Shown here piece after piece: positions 38,220 to 45,820 of a stretch of 64,000 nt of DNA. Source of the stretch: Naumannella halotolerans (GTDB taxonomy: Bacteria > Actinomycetota > Actinomycetes > Propionibacteriales > Propionibacteriaceae); NCBI RefSeq assembly GCF_004364645.1, contig NZ_SOAW01000001.1, positions 1,860,001 to 1,924,000 of the forward strand, given 5' to 3'. The notes under the pieces were generated by a model. The model was given only the letters and a program-made list of their open reading frames with translations. It had not been told where the DNA came from and did not search any database. The translations under genes and the position numbers were made by a program. Position 1 is the stretch's first letter; the number at the start of each line of letters is the position of its first letter.

Positions 38220-39443
38220 TCACACCAGGTTGTGCGCATCCTCGGTGTAGGGACGCTCCCGCTTCAGCTCCAACCGGCCGACGGTCCGGCGGTGGACGGC
38301 GTCCGGGCCGTCGACGATCCGCAGCGTGCGGGCATTGGCGTAGAACCGGGCCAGCACGAAGTCGTTGGTCACCCCGGCGGCACCGAAGACCTCGATCGCC
38401 CGGTCGACGACGGCGCAGACGACCTTCGGCGCCAGCACCTTGATCTGGGAGATCTCGTTCTTCGCACCCTTCGCACCGTGCTGGTCGATCAGCCAGGCGG
38501 TCTTCTGCACCAGCAACCGGGCGGAGTCGATCTCGATCCGGGAATTGGCGATCAACTCCTGCACCACTCCCTGCTCGGCCAGCGGCCGACCGAAGGGGGT
38601 ACGTACCTTCGCCCGCTCCACCAGCAGCCCCAACGCCCGCTCGGCCATGCCGAGGGCACGCATCGCATGATGGATCCGACCGGGCCCGAGCCGGGCCTGG
38701 GCGATCATGAAACCGTCCCCCTCCCCGGCCAGCAGGTTGCTCGCAGGCACACGCACGTTGTCGAAGATCAACTCCGAGTGTCCGTGCTGATCCTGGTAGC
38801 CGAAGACCGGCAGATGCCGGCCGATCGTCAGTCCCGGGGCGTCGCGGGGAACCAGGATCATCGACTGCTGCCGGTAGATCTCGGCCTCGGGATCGGTCTT
38901 GCCCATCACGATGAAGATCTTGCAGCGCTCGTCCGCACTGCCGGAGATGAACCACTTGCGCCCGTTGATCACGTAGTCGTCGCCATCGCGTTCGATGCGG
39001 GTCTCGATGTTGGTGGCATCGGAGGAGGCGACGGCCGGCTCGGTCATGGCGAAACCGGACCGGATCTCCCCGGCCAGCAGCGGTTCCAGCCATCGCTCGC
39101 GCTGCTCCTCGGTGGCGAACAGGTGCAGCGTCTCCATGTTCCCGGTGTCGGGTGCGCCGCAGTTCAGCACCTCCGGTGCGATCCAGGGGGAATGACCGGT
39201 GATCTCGGCGATCTCGGCGTACTCCAGGTTGCTGAGGCCGGACTCCGAGGGCAGGAACAGGTTCCACAGACCGCGTTTGCGGGCCGAGGCCTTCAGCTCC
39301 TCCAGCACCGGCGGATGATCATGTTCACCATGGGTGGCCAGGTACTCGTTGTAGACGGGCTCGGCGGGAAACACCTCGGTCCGCATGAAGTCCCACAACT
39401 CGTCCTTGAGTCCGCTGACCCGCTCGCTCGGCGCGAAGTCCAT
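38220..39443 (-). CDS. Acyl-CoA dehydrogenase, ACAD10/11-like
   Basis: This 407-aa protein starts at ATG 39443 (MDFAPSERVSGLKDELWDF), supported by GGAAGGAG upstream. The signatures are SGFAMTEPAVASSDATNIETRIERDGDDYVINGRKWFISG, FGYQDQHGHSELIFDNVRVPASNLLAGEGDGF and GPGRIHHAMRALGMAERAL, then RTPFGRPLAEQGVVQELIANSRIEIDSARLLVQKTAW. These fit the subgroup that in eukaryotes forms the C-terminal half of ACAD10/11. It lies 158 bp downstream of an APH-type kinase on the same strand, matching the two halves of ACAD10/11. The likely substrate is a phosphorylated hydroxyacyl-CoA; that is inference. Confidence 0.9.
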   Translation of the reverse strand: MDFAPSERVSGLKDELWDFMRTEVFPAEPVYNEYLATHGEHDHPPVLEELKASARKRGLWNLFLPSESGLSNLEYAEIAEITGHSPWIAPEVLNCGAPDTGNMETLHLFATEEQRERWLEPLLAGEIRSGFAMTEPAVASSDATNIETRIERDGDDYVINGRKWFISGSADERCKIFIVMGKTDPEAEIYRQQSMILVPRDAPGLTIGRHLPVFGYQDQHGHSELIFDNVRVPASNLLAGEGDGFMIAQARLGPGRIHHAMRALGMAERALGLLVERAKVRTPFGRPLAEQGVVQELIANSRIEIDSARLLVQKTAWLIDQHGAKGAKNEISQIKVLAPKVVCAVVDRAIEVFGAAGVTNDFVLARFYANARTLRIVDGPDAVHRRTVGRLELKRERPYTEDAHNLV

Positions 39444-39601
39444 CTGCCGCTCCTTCCAGTCGTTCGGCAACCACTGCCGAAATCCTTGCCGTCGGTCGGC
39501 GACGAACGACGCCGACCGGATGTTCAGTTGCTCCTGCGTTCAGTTGCCCTCGAGTTCGATCACCCGAGGATTCGTCGGCCCGGTTGTGATGAACCCCGAG
39601 A

Positions 39602-40639
39602 TCAGTTGTCCTCGAAGATCTCCAGACCGGCGACGGCGCACTTGGCCACCAGCTGGTCGAAGTCGGAGAAGTCCTGATCACCCATCGCTCCACCGCGGCT
39701 GCGCATCACGACCCCCTGCACGATCACGGCGAACTTGAAGTACGCATAGGCGGTGTAGAAGTCCAGGTCGGACAGGTCCAGACCTGTGCCCTCGGCATAG
39801 CGCTGGGCCAGCTCGGCACGATCAGGGAACCCCTCGGCGGCGGTGACCGCGGAGATCGGCACCACCTGGTCCCCGGGGTCGGTCCAGTAGAGCATCAGCA
39901 TTCCGAGATCGGCCAGCGGGTCGCCGAGGGTGGACAGCTCCCAGTCCAGGACCGCGTTCACCCTGCCGGGGTCGTCGGGGCTGATCAGGACGTTGTTCAG
40001 CTTGAAGTCTCCGTGCACGATGCCGTTGCGCTGGGCCTGCGGTACGCCGTCCGACAGCAGGTCCCGCAGGCGGTCGAGCTCGGGCACCTCCTCGGTCTTC
40101 GACAGTTCCCACTGCTTGCTCCAGGTACGTACCTGCCGTTCGAGGAAACCCTCGGGACGTCCGTAGTCGGACAGCCCGACCCGGTCGGGGTCCACCTGGT
40201 GCAGGGCGATCAAGGTGTCGATCAGGCCCAGCCCGATCGCCCGGCGACTGTCCGGGTCGTCGTAGGCCTCGGGCAGGGTGTCGTTGATCACCAGCCCGGG
40301 CACGTCCTCCATCACGTAGTAGGCGGCGCCGAGCAGTTCGGGTCCCTCCAGGGTGTGCACCTTCGGCACCGGCACCCCGGTCGGGTACAGCGCCTGCTGG
40401 ATCCGCGCCTCGCGCCCCATGTCGTGGGCCTTCGGCAGCACGTGACCGGTGGGCGGCCGGCGGAGGACGACGCTGCCGGCCGGGCTGATCAGCCGGTAGG
40501 TGAGGTTCGAGCGGCCACCGGCGATCAACTCGGCACGCAGGTCGCGCCAGCGCGGCTCGTCGAAGAGTTCGGCCAGTCGTACCCCGACGGCATCCGGATC
40601 AAGACCGGGTGTGGCGGTGCCGGCTGCGGACTCGGTCAT
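39602..40639 (-). CDS. APH/ChoK-family phosphotransferase paired with an acyl-CoA dehydrogenase
   Basis: This 345-aa kinase-like protein starts at ATG 40639, with AAGGAG 9 bp upstream. The APH fold features are ELIAGGRSNLTYRLISPAGSVVLRRPPTGH (N-lobe), Brenner motif VHGDFKLNNVLIS with the catalytic Asp, and the metal-binding Asp in LDWELSTLGDPLADLGMLML. These match the bacterial kinases beside fadE genes and the N-terminal domain of mammalian ACAD10/11, implicated with LvaA-type enzymes in phosphorylating 4-hydroxyacyl-CoAs. An antibiotic-resistance role is unlikely in this context. A 16-bp palindrome sits ~44 bp upstream of the start, over a TACGCT -10. Confidence 0.9.
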   Translation of the reverse strand: MTESAAGTATPGLDPDAVGVRLAELFDEPRWRDLRAELIAGGRSNLTYRLISPAGSVVLRRPPTGHVLPKAHDMGREARIQQALYPTGVPVPKVHTLEGPELLGAAYYVMEDVPGLVINDTLPEAYDDPDSRRAIGLGLIDTLIALHQVDPDRVGLSDYGRPEGFLERQVRTWSKQWELSKTEEVPELDRLRDLLSDGVPQAQRNGIVHGDFKLNNVLISPDDPGRVNAVLDWELSTLGDPLADLGMLMLYWTDPGDQVVPISAVTAAEGFPDRAELAQRYAEGTGLDLSDLDFYTAYAYFKFAVIVQGVVMRSRGGAMGDQDFSDFDQLVAKCAVAGLEIFEDN

Positions 40640-40682
40640 TCGGCGACTCCTTCGTCGACCTGGACGGGCATGATGGATGCAA

Positions 40683-40698
40683 CTTAGCGTACGCTCAG
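40683..40698. promoter_or_regulatory. 16-bp palindrome, acyl-CoA dehydrogenase operator, copy 2
   Basis: CTTAGCGTACGCTCAG is identical to the perfect palindrome at 30121-30136 except one base. On the minus strand it covers TACGCT, whose spacing (start about 7 bp further on, then a ~40-nt leader with AAGGAG) matches the promoter of the APH-kinase gene. This suggests one repressor controls both fatty-acid units. Confidence 0.8.
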
Positions 40699-40725
40699 CA
40701 ACCGGCCGACGGCGAACCCACCCGG

Positions 40726-41208
40726 TCAGATCAGGCGGAAGATCACCGTGCGCTGGACGATGAAGTTCACCGTGGTGGCCACCCCCTGGGCGATCACGAA
40801 GCAGAGCACCATGGTGATCTCCACCATCGACGTGCCCAGCCGCGGATTCAGGAACCAGTACAGCAGCGAGTACAACCCGACCTGCAGGGCGAAGGTCACC
40901 CCGTAGAGCACCACGATCGCGCCGAACCGGCGTTTGGACGGTTCGGCCCGGAAGGTCCAACGCCGGTTGATCAGGTACGCGGTGGTGGTGCCGAGGATGA
41001 AGGAGATGGCCTTGCCGCTGACCTGATTCAGCCCGGCCTGCTGGGTGAGCAACCACAAGATGCCGAAGTCGACACAGGCCGAGAGGATCCCGGTGGCGAG
41101 GAACCGCAGCATCTGCACGTGCAGGGCGACCGCAGTAGCCCGCTCCTCGACCGGCAGCTCGATCGGCTGCGGGAAGTTGGTGCCGGTGGGCTCGGAGGAC
41201 TCAGTCAC
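40726..41208 (-). CDS. GtrA-family membrane protein
   Basis: This 160-aa protein starts at GTG 41208 (TESSEPTGTNFPQPIELP). It has four hydrophobic helices in the GtrA arrangement: MLRFLATGILSACVDFGILWLL, VSGKAISFILGTTTAYLINRRWTF (the NRRWTF signature), then IVVLYGVTFALQVGLYSLLYWFLN and VLCFVIAQGVATTVNFIVQRTVIF. GtrA proteins probably flip lipid-linked sugars for envelope glycan synthesis. It corresponds to M. tuberculosis Rv3277 by order. It is followed (29 bp upstream on the same strand) by the PH-domain gene. Confidence 0.9.
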   Translation of the reverse strand: MTESSEPTGTNFPQPIELPVEERATAVALHVQMLRFLATGILSACVDFGILWLLTQQAGLNQVSGKAISFILGTTTAYLINRRWTFRAEPSKRRFGAIVVLYGVTFALQVGLYSLLYWFLNPRLGTSMVEITMVLCFVIAQGVATTVNFIVQRTVIFRLI

Positions 41209-41237
41209 GAGGGCCCATGGTACGTCGGCCGGCGGGA

Positions 41238-41753
41238 TCAGGCGGTTGCCCAGGCCGCATGCGGCGGCGGCAGTGGCCGGGCGTAGGACTCTGCGCCCAG
41301 TTCGTGAATCGCATTGCGTACCCGTTTCACATCCGGCACCTTCCGCAGGTCGAGCCAGAAACCGTCGACGGTGACGATCCGCAGGTTGCCGCAACCGGTG
41401 AGCCAGCCGGTTGCGCCGCGGCGGCACTCGACCTGGCTGATCGCGGCCAGCGGGATGTCGTGGACGATCCGGCCGAAGGCACCGATCCGGGTCAACAGCC
41501 GACGGGTGGTGAGTACGTAGCGGGTGTTGCGCCAGCGCAGCAGCGGCCGGAACACGAAGACGAACCCGAACACACAGACCAGGCCGACCAGTACCCAGCG
41601 AAGTTCAGGAACCAGCTCGGCGATGGCGCGCAGCCCGGCCCCCAGCCCCAGCGCCAACAGCAGCAACATCACGATCGGGAACCAGATGCTGCTGGCATGC
41701 GGGCGCAGGGTGATGACCTCCAGCTCCCCGTCTGCCAACCAGCGCCGCGCCAT
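41238..41753 (-). CDS. PH-domain (bPH2-like) membrane protein
   Basis: This 171-aa protein has two TM helices (IWFPIVMLLLLALGLGAGL and LRWVLVGLVCVFGFVFVFRPLL) followed by a bacterial PH-type domain: NTRYVLTTRRLLTRIGAFGRIVHDIPLAAISQVECRRG. The YVLTTRRL segment and IPLxxIxxVxx pattern define bPH2 (DUF304-type). It corresponds to Rv3278c of M. tuberculosis. Its role is unknown, possibly linked to envelope stress or lipid binding. It is co-directional with GtrA, 29 bp apart. Confidence 0.88.
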   Translation of the reverse strand: MARRWLADGELEVITLRPHASSIWFPIVMLLLLALGLGAGLRAIAELVPELRWVLVGLVCVFGFVFVFRPLLRWRNTRYVLTTRRLLTRIGAFGRIVHDIPLAAISQVECRRGATGWLTGCGNLRIVTVDGFWLDLRKVPDVKRVRNAIHELGAESYARPLPPPHAAWATA

Positions 41754-41897
41754 GGGCCCAATGCTGTCACATCGGCCCAGCAGGCCAGGTCGGTTCGAGG
41801 TCTGAGAGCCCCGGGACGGACCGGGACCGTGGTCGGCCCTGAGCGATGGCCCCGTGCGCGCACGGTCGGCGGGCGGACCGGGTAGGTCCTGTCCGGG

Positions 41898-42749
41898 TCA
41901 GTCCTGTCGGCGTAGGTGGACGACGTCGCCGGCGCTGAACGCCCGGACGGTCTCCCCGGCGCGGACCAGCAACCGCCCGTCGGTGTCGATCGACTCGGCC
42001 CTGCCGTGGAACCGGGAGTCCCCCAATTCCACCCGGACGTCGCGGCCGACGGTGTCACTCAGCCTCAGCCAGGCCTGCCGTGACCGCTCGATCGCCTCAG
42101 CTTCCGGTCCGGTCTCGAAATCGACGAGCCGGTCGGCCAGATCGAGCAGGATCTCCCCCAGCACCCGGGTCGCGTCCGGCGCCGGGAGGCCGTGGTCGGC
42201 ACAGGCCAGCGACAACGAGCCGGCGGTCGGTACGGGCAGCTCGGTCTGGTCGAGCCAGGTGTTCAGTCCGAACCCCAGCACCACCGACGGCGGCGTCCCG
42301 GGCAGATGCTGCCCGAGGATGCCGCAGACCTTCCGGTCGTCGATCAGCACATCGTTGGGCCACTTCAGCAGCGGTGGGAGACCGGTGCTGCGGGTGATCC
42401 CGGTGGCCACCGAAAGACCGACCAGCAGCGGGAACCAACTCCAGGTGAGGACCGAGCGGGCCGGCCGCAGCACCACCGAGGTCGCCACCGAGGTCCACGC
42501 CGGGGCACCCCAGGACCGGCCCAGGCGCCCGCGGCCCGCCACCTGGTGCCCGGCCAGCAGGACAGTCCCCGCTCCGGCCTCACCCCGGGCAACGGCTGCC
42601 GCCAGGTCGGCATTGGTGGATCCGGTCACGTCGACCACCCGTACCTCTCGCCAGCGGTCGCGAAGAATCGTGCGCAGACCGGCCTCGTCGACCCGGCGCG
42701 ATTCGGGATCCTCGGTGGCCGACTGCTCGCCCGCGGCGTTCTCCTGCAC
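41898..42749 (-). CDS. birA: Biotin-[acetyl-CoA-carboxylase] ligase
   Basis: This 283-aa protein attaches biotin to biotin-carrier domains of acyl-CoA carboxylases. The signatures are VVDVTGSTNADLAAAVA, VLLAGHQVAGRGRLGRSWGAPA (biotin/AMP loop), LLVGLSVATGI, LPPLLKWPNDVLIDDRKVCGIL and GFGLNTWLDQTELP. The N-terminus lacks a winged-helix DNA-binding domain, so this is a monofunctional ligase. Start GTG 42749 (QENAAGEQSATED); upstream in-frame extension would cross the divergent GNAT promoter. Confidence 0.95.
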   Translation of the reverse strand: MQENAAGEQSATEDPESRRVDEAGLRTILRDRWREVRVVDVTGSTNADLAAAVARGEAGAGTVLLAGHQVAGRGRLGRSWGAPAWTSVATSVVLRPARSVLTWSWFPLLVGLSVATGITRSTGLPPLLKWPNDVLIDDRKVCGILGQHLPGTPPSVVLGFGLNTWLDQTELPVPTAGSLSLACADHGLPAPDATRVLGEILLDLADRLVDFETGPEAEAIERSRQAWLRLSDTVGRDVRVELGDSRFHGRAESIDTDGRLLVRAGETVRAFSAGDVVHLRRQD

Positions 42750-42831
42750 AGCTGCGACCCTATCCCCGGCCGGGCCCTGTGCCACCGAAACTGGTTGGTC
42801 GGCCCGCACCCCGGGTGCCTACGCTCGACGC

Positions 42832-43416
42832 GTGCACGACGACGGGACCGCGGGCGAGGCAGTGCAGGATGCTCGCCCGACCATGAAGACGGGGCGGATG
42901 TGGCTGGTCCCGCTCGGCCGCCAGCACCTGCCCGACCTCGTGCGACTCGACGCCGACCCGGCGGTGATGCGCTTCCTCGGTGACGGTCGACCACGAAGTG
43001 CCGCCGAGGTGGCCTCGCGAATGGCCGGCCGCACCGACCCGGCTGCGGCGGCGCGGGGGCTCGGCTACTGGTCGACATTCGAGGCCCGAGCCTTCATCGG
43101 CTGGGGCCTGCTGATGCCGACCGAGGTCGCTGGTGAGGCCGAGCTCGGGTACCGGTTGCGACCGGAGTTCTGGGGCCGGGGCCTGGCGACCGAGATCGGC
43201 GCCGCCCTGATCGACCACGGGTTCTCCACCGTCGGCCTGCGGACCATCCTCGCCCAGACGATGGCGGTGAACAGCGGTTCCCGGGCGGTGATGGCGAAAC
43301 TGGGGATGCGCCACATCCGTACCTTCACCTGGGAAGGACCGGAGCAGCCGATCCCCGGCTCCGAGCACGGTGAGGTCGAGTACCGCCTCGACCGCGACGC
43401 GGCCACCGGCAGGTGA
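42832..43416 (+). CDS. GNAT-family N-acetyltransferase (RimJ-like)
   Basis: This 194-aa protein starts at GTG 42832 (HDDGTAGEAVQDARPTM); ATG near residue 18 is also possible. The GNAT acetyl-CoA fold is recognisable in LVRLDADPAVMRFLGDGRP, EAELGYRLRPEFWGRGLATEIGAALIDHGF (motif A region with the R/QxxGxG/A-type loop WGRGLATE) and ILAQTMAVNSGSRAVMAKLGMRHIRTF. The pattern is of the RimJ/RimL type (N-terminal or side-chain acetylation). It occupies the place where mycobacteria have accD5, between birA and accE. Confidence 0.88.
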   Translation: MHDDGTAGEAVQDARPTMKTGRMWLVPLGRQHLPDLVRLDADPAVMRFLGDGRPRSAAEVASRMAGRTDPAAAARGLGYWSTFEARAFIGWGLLMPTEVAGEAELGYRLRPEFWGRGLATEIGAALIDHGFSTVGLRTILAQTMAVNSGSRAVMAKLGMRHIRTFTWEGPEQPIPGSEHGEVEYRLDRDAATGR

Positions 43417-43529
43417 CCTGCACCGACGATGACCCGGGGCCGGCCCGCGCCGGGGTCGGATCTCTGCGCCATACTGCAATCGACGGTACGACCGATCGAC
43501 CGCATGGGCAGCTACGGGAGGATGAGCAG

Positions 43530-43724
43530 GTGACCGATACCGAGCCTTGGCAGATCGGCGGGAACCCGACCGCCGAGGAGGTGGCCGCCGTGCTCGCCCT
43601 GCTCGGCACCCAGGCACAGGCACGGGCACAGGCACCGCAGGAGGTGCCCGGCTGGGCCGGGTACTGGCGTCGCAGCGCGGACACACCACCGCGGTCGAGC
43701 TCGACCCGGTGCAGCCGCCGATGA
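43530..43724 (+). CDS. accE: Acyl-CoA carboxylase epsilon subunit
   Basis: This 64-aa protein starts at GTG 43530, with a GGGAGG ribosome site. The core WQIGGNPTAEEVAAVLALL is the AccE5/AccE3 pattern, ending with WAGYWRRSA. AccE activates and assembles actinobacterial acyl-CoA carboxylase beta subunits. Its stop overlaps the maf start (ATGA), so the two are translationally coupled. No accD gene lies nearby: a GNAT gene stands in the usual place. It is a short gene but its context and core motif are convincing. Confidence 0.82.
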   Translation: MTDTEPWQIGGNPTAEEVAAVLALLGTQAQARAQAPQEVPGWAGYWRRSADTPPRSSSTRCSRR

Positions 43725-44359
43725 GCCGGCCGATCCCGACGATCATCCTCGCCTCGGCCTCCCCCGCCCGGATGGAGACGCTGCAGAATGCGGGGGTCGA
43801 TCCGCAGGTGATCGTCTCCGGTGTCGACGAGACCGGGATCGGAGCCGACTCGGTGAGCGAGCTGGTCGCTTCCCTCGCGGAGTTGAAGGCAACCGCGGTC
43901 CATGATCAACTCCTCGACCTCCCCGGCGGGGAGCGGCGCCCCCGGGTGGTGATCGGTTGTGACTCGCTGCTGGAGTTCGAAGGCCTGCCTTTCGGCAAGC
44001 CCGGCAGCGTCTCGGCCGTGGTCGAGCGGTGGCGCCGGATGCGCGGTCGTTGCGGGGTCCTGCGTACCGGTCACCATCTGCTGGTCGACGGCGCGCCGGG
44101 GACCCGCCGGACCGTGGTCCGGAACAAGGTCGCCTCGGCGACGGTGTACTTCGCCGCTGTCGACGACGACGAGATCGAGGCCTACGCCGCCACCGGTGAG
44201 CCGGCCCAGGTCGCCGGCGGGTTCACCATCGACGGTCTCGGCGGGCCGCTGATCGAACGGATCGAGGGCGATCCGCACACGGTCGTCGGGATCAGCCTGC
44301 CGCTGCTGCGGGCTGAGCTTCGCTCCCTCGGGCTCGGCTGGCCGGCATTCGGCGGCTGA
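43721..44359 (+). CDS. maf: Maf-family nucleotide pyrophosphatase
   Basis: This 212-aa protein starts at ATG 43721, overlapping accE. The Maf/HAM1-like fold shows IILASASPARMETLQNAGVDPQVIVSGVDETG (the ASASPxR loop), VVIGCDSLLEFEGLPFGKPGSVSAVVERW (catalytic Asp), VLRTGHHLLVDG and EAYAATGEPAQVAGGFTIDGLGGPLIERIEGD. Maf proteins hydrolyse non-canonical or canonical NTPs to NMP and pyrophosphate and are linked to division control. Complete and normal in length. Confidence 0.95.
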   Translation: MSRPIPTIILASASPARMETLQNAGVDPQVIVSGVDETGIGADSVSELVASLAELKATAVHDQLLDLPGGERRPRVVIGCDSLLEFEGLPFGKPGSVSAVVERWRRMRGRCGVLRTGHHLLVDGAPGTRRTVVRNKVASATVYFAAVDDDEIEAYAATGEPAQVAGGFTIDGLGGPLIERIEGDPHTVVGISLPLLRAELRSLGLGWPAFGG

Positions 44360-44383
44360 CCCGGACCGCCGGGGCCCGCGGCC

Positions 44384-44809
44384 TCAGTCCTGGTCGCGCC
44401 GCAGGGTCAGTGCGGTCGCCTCGCCGGTGGTGGCGCCGCCGGTCCAGCCGTACCCGCTGAAGACGAGGCCGGTCTTTGATGCCGACTCGATGCTGAATCC
44501 GGCTGCCGGCAGCTGTTGATCGAGGAAGTCGATGAACTGTTCCCCCTCGGGGGCGAGCACGATCAGGGTGACGACGTTCTCCTGGTCGACGACCTCGCCG
44601 ACGGAGATGTCGGCCGGCAACGGCGTCCAGGCGGCCGGACCGTTGTCCACCCCGAGCTCGGCCAGGCTGGTCACGCCGTCACCGAGATTCGGGGCGGTCG
44701 ACGGTACGGGCTCCGGTGTCGGCTCGGTGGCCGAGGCCGCACATCCACTTGCCAGGACCAGCACACTCGCCGCCGCCAGCAGGGCCCGGCGGCCCGGCGA
44801 ACAATTCAC
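44384..44809 (-). CDS. Putative lipoprotein
   Basis: This 141-aa protein has a signal peptide with a lipobox (LVLASGC, near residue 20), then a Thr/Pro-rich linker and a ~100-residue domain ending TGEATALTLRRDQD. Start GTG 44809 directly overlaps the GGGGAGG ribosome site, an awkward spacing, so the true start may differ or the mRNA may be leaderless. Family unknown. It lies 33 bp from the divergent ubiA start. Confidence 0.75.
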   Translation of the reverse strand: MNCSPGRRALLAAASVLVLASGCAASATEPTPEPVPSTAPNLGDGVTSLAELGVDNGPAAWTPLPADISVGEVVDQENVVTLIVLAPEGEQFIDFLDQQLPAAGFSIESASKTGLVFSGYGWTGGATTGEATALTLRRDQD

Positions 44810-44842
44810 CTCCCCACGATAACGCGGTACGCTCGGGCGGCG

Positions 44843-45820
44843 ATGAGCACTGAACCAGCCTCGGCCGACGGCGCGCCGAAACCGGCCCCCGAGACCGAAG
44901 CCCCCGCGACGGGCAGCCCGGGTCTCCCCGAACCCTCGCAACGACGCTCGCGCACCCCGGCCGCGATCCGGGCGGTACGTCCGAAGCAGTGGACCAAGAA
45001 CGTCCTGGTCTTCGCCGCCCCGCTGGCCAGTGGCAGCCTGCTGAACCTCGACGTGCTGGGCCGTGCCCTGCTCGGCTTCGTCGCCTTCTGCCTGATCAGT
45101 GGTTGCATCTACCTGATCAACGACATCCGCGATGTCGCCGAGGACCGGCTGCACCCGAAGAAGCGGTTCCGGCCGATCGCCTCCGGTGAACTGGGCGTCC
45201 CGGCAGCCTGGGTGCTGGCGGCCATCTGTGGTCTCGCCGCGCTGGCCATCGGCTTTTGGACCTCGCCCTATCTCGGCGCGGTGCTGGTGGTCTATGCGGT
45301 GCTGCAAATCATCTATTCGTTGTTCCTGAAGCATCAACCGGTGATCGACCTGGCGGTCGTCTCCTCCGGCTTCCTGCTGCGCGCGATCGCCGGCGGTGTG
45401 GCCGCAGGCATCGAGCTCAGCCAGTGGTTCCTGCTGGTGGCCGCGTTCGGCTCGCTGTTCATGGTGGCCGGCAAGCGCTATTCGGAGTTCATCGAGCTCG
45501 GCGCCGATGCCGGCACCCGCAAGTCGCTGGCCGAGTACTCGGCTTCGTACCTGCGTTTCGTCTGGATCCTCTCGGCCGCGGTGACGGTGATGGCCTACTC
45601 GCTGTGGGCGTTCGAGCAGAGCAGTGCCGCACCCCAGTTCCTGGACGTCCCCTGGGCGGTGCTCTCGGTGGTGCCGCTGACCCTGGGGGTCCTGCAGTAC
45701 GCCCGTGAAGTCGATGCCGGAGATGCCGGTGCACCCGAAGATGTCGTCCTGCGGCACCGGTCACTGCAGGTGATCGGGGTCGTCTGGCTGGCATTGGTCG
45801 CGATGGGAGTGTTCTTGTGA
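44843..45820 (+). CDS. ubiA: Decaprenyl-phosphate phosphoribosyltransferase (UbiA family)
   Basis: This 325-aa polytopic prenyltransferase starts at ATG 44843 (MSTEPASADG) with ~45 disordered residues first. The DPPR-synthase signature NDIRDVAEDRLHPKKRFRPI (with ASG next) supplies the two Asp motifs; RPKQWTKNVLVFAAPLASGSL precedes it and GKRYSEFIELG follows in the second half. It transfers 5-phosphoribosyl-1-pyrophosphate to decaprenyl phosphate, the first step of decaprenylphosphoryl-arabinose (DPA) synthesis. It overlaps dprE1 by four bases (GTGA), so the operon is ubiA-dprE1-dprE2. Confidence 0.94.
   Translation: MSTEPASADGAPKPAPETEAPATGSPGLPEPSQRRSRTPAAIRAVRPKQWTKNVLVFAAPLASGSLLNLDVLGRALLGFVAFCLISGCIYLINDIRDVAEDRLHPKKRFRPIASGELGVPAAWVLAAICGLAALAIGFWTSPYLGAVLVVYAVLQIIYSLFLKHQPVIDLAVVSSGFLLRAIAGGVAAGIELSQWFLLVAAFGSLFMVAGKRYSEFIELGADAGTRKSLAEYSASYLRFVWILSAAVTVMAYSLWAFEQSSAAPQFLDVPWAVLSVVPLTLGVLQYAREVDAGDAGAPEDVVLRHRSLQVIGVVWLALVAMGVFL

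Noticed and set aside
41854-42831. An upstream extension of the GNAT gene to a 520-aa protein
   Set aside because: The extra ~326 residues lie opposite birA and are Ser/Arg/Thr-rich shadow sequence; the GNAT fold is complete from 42832.
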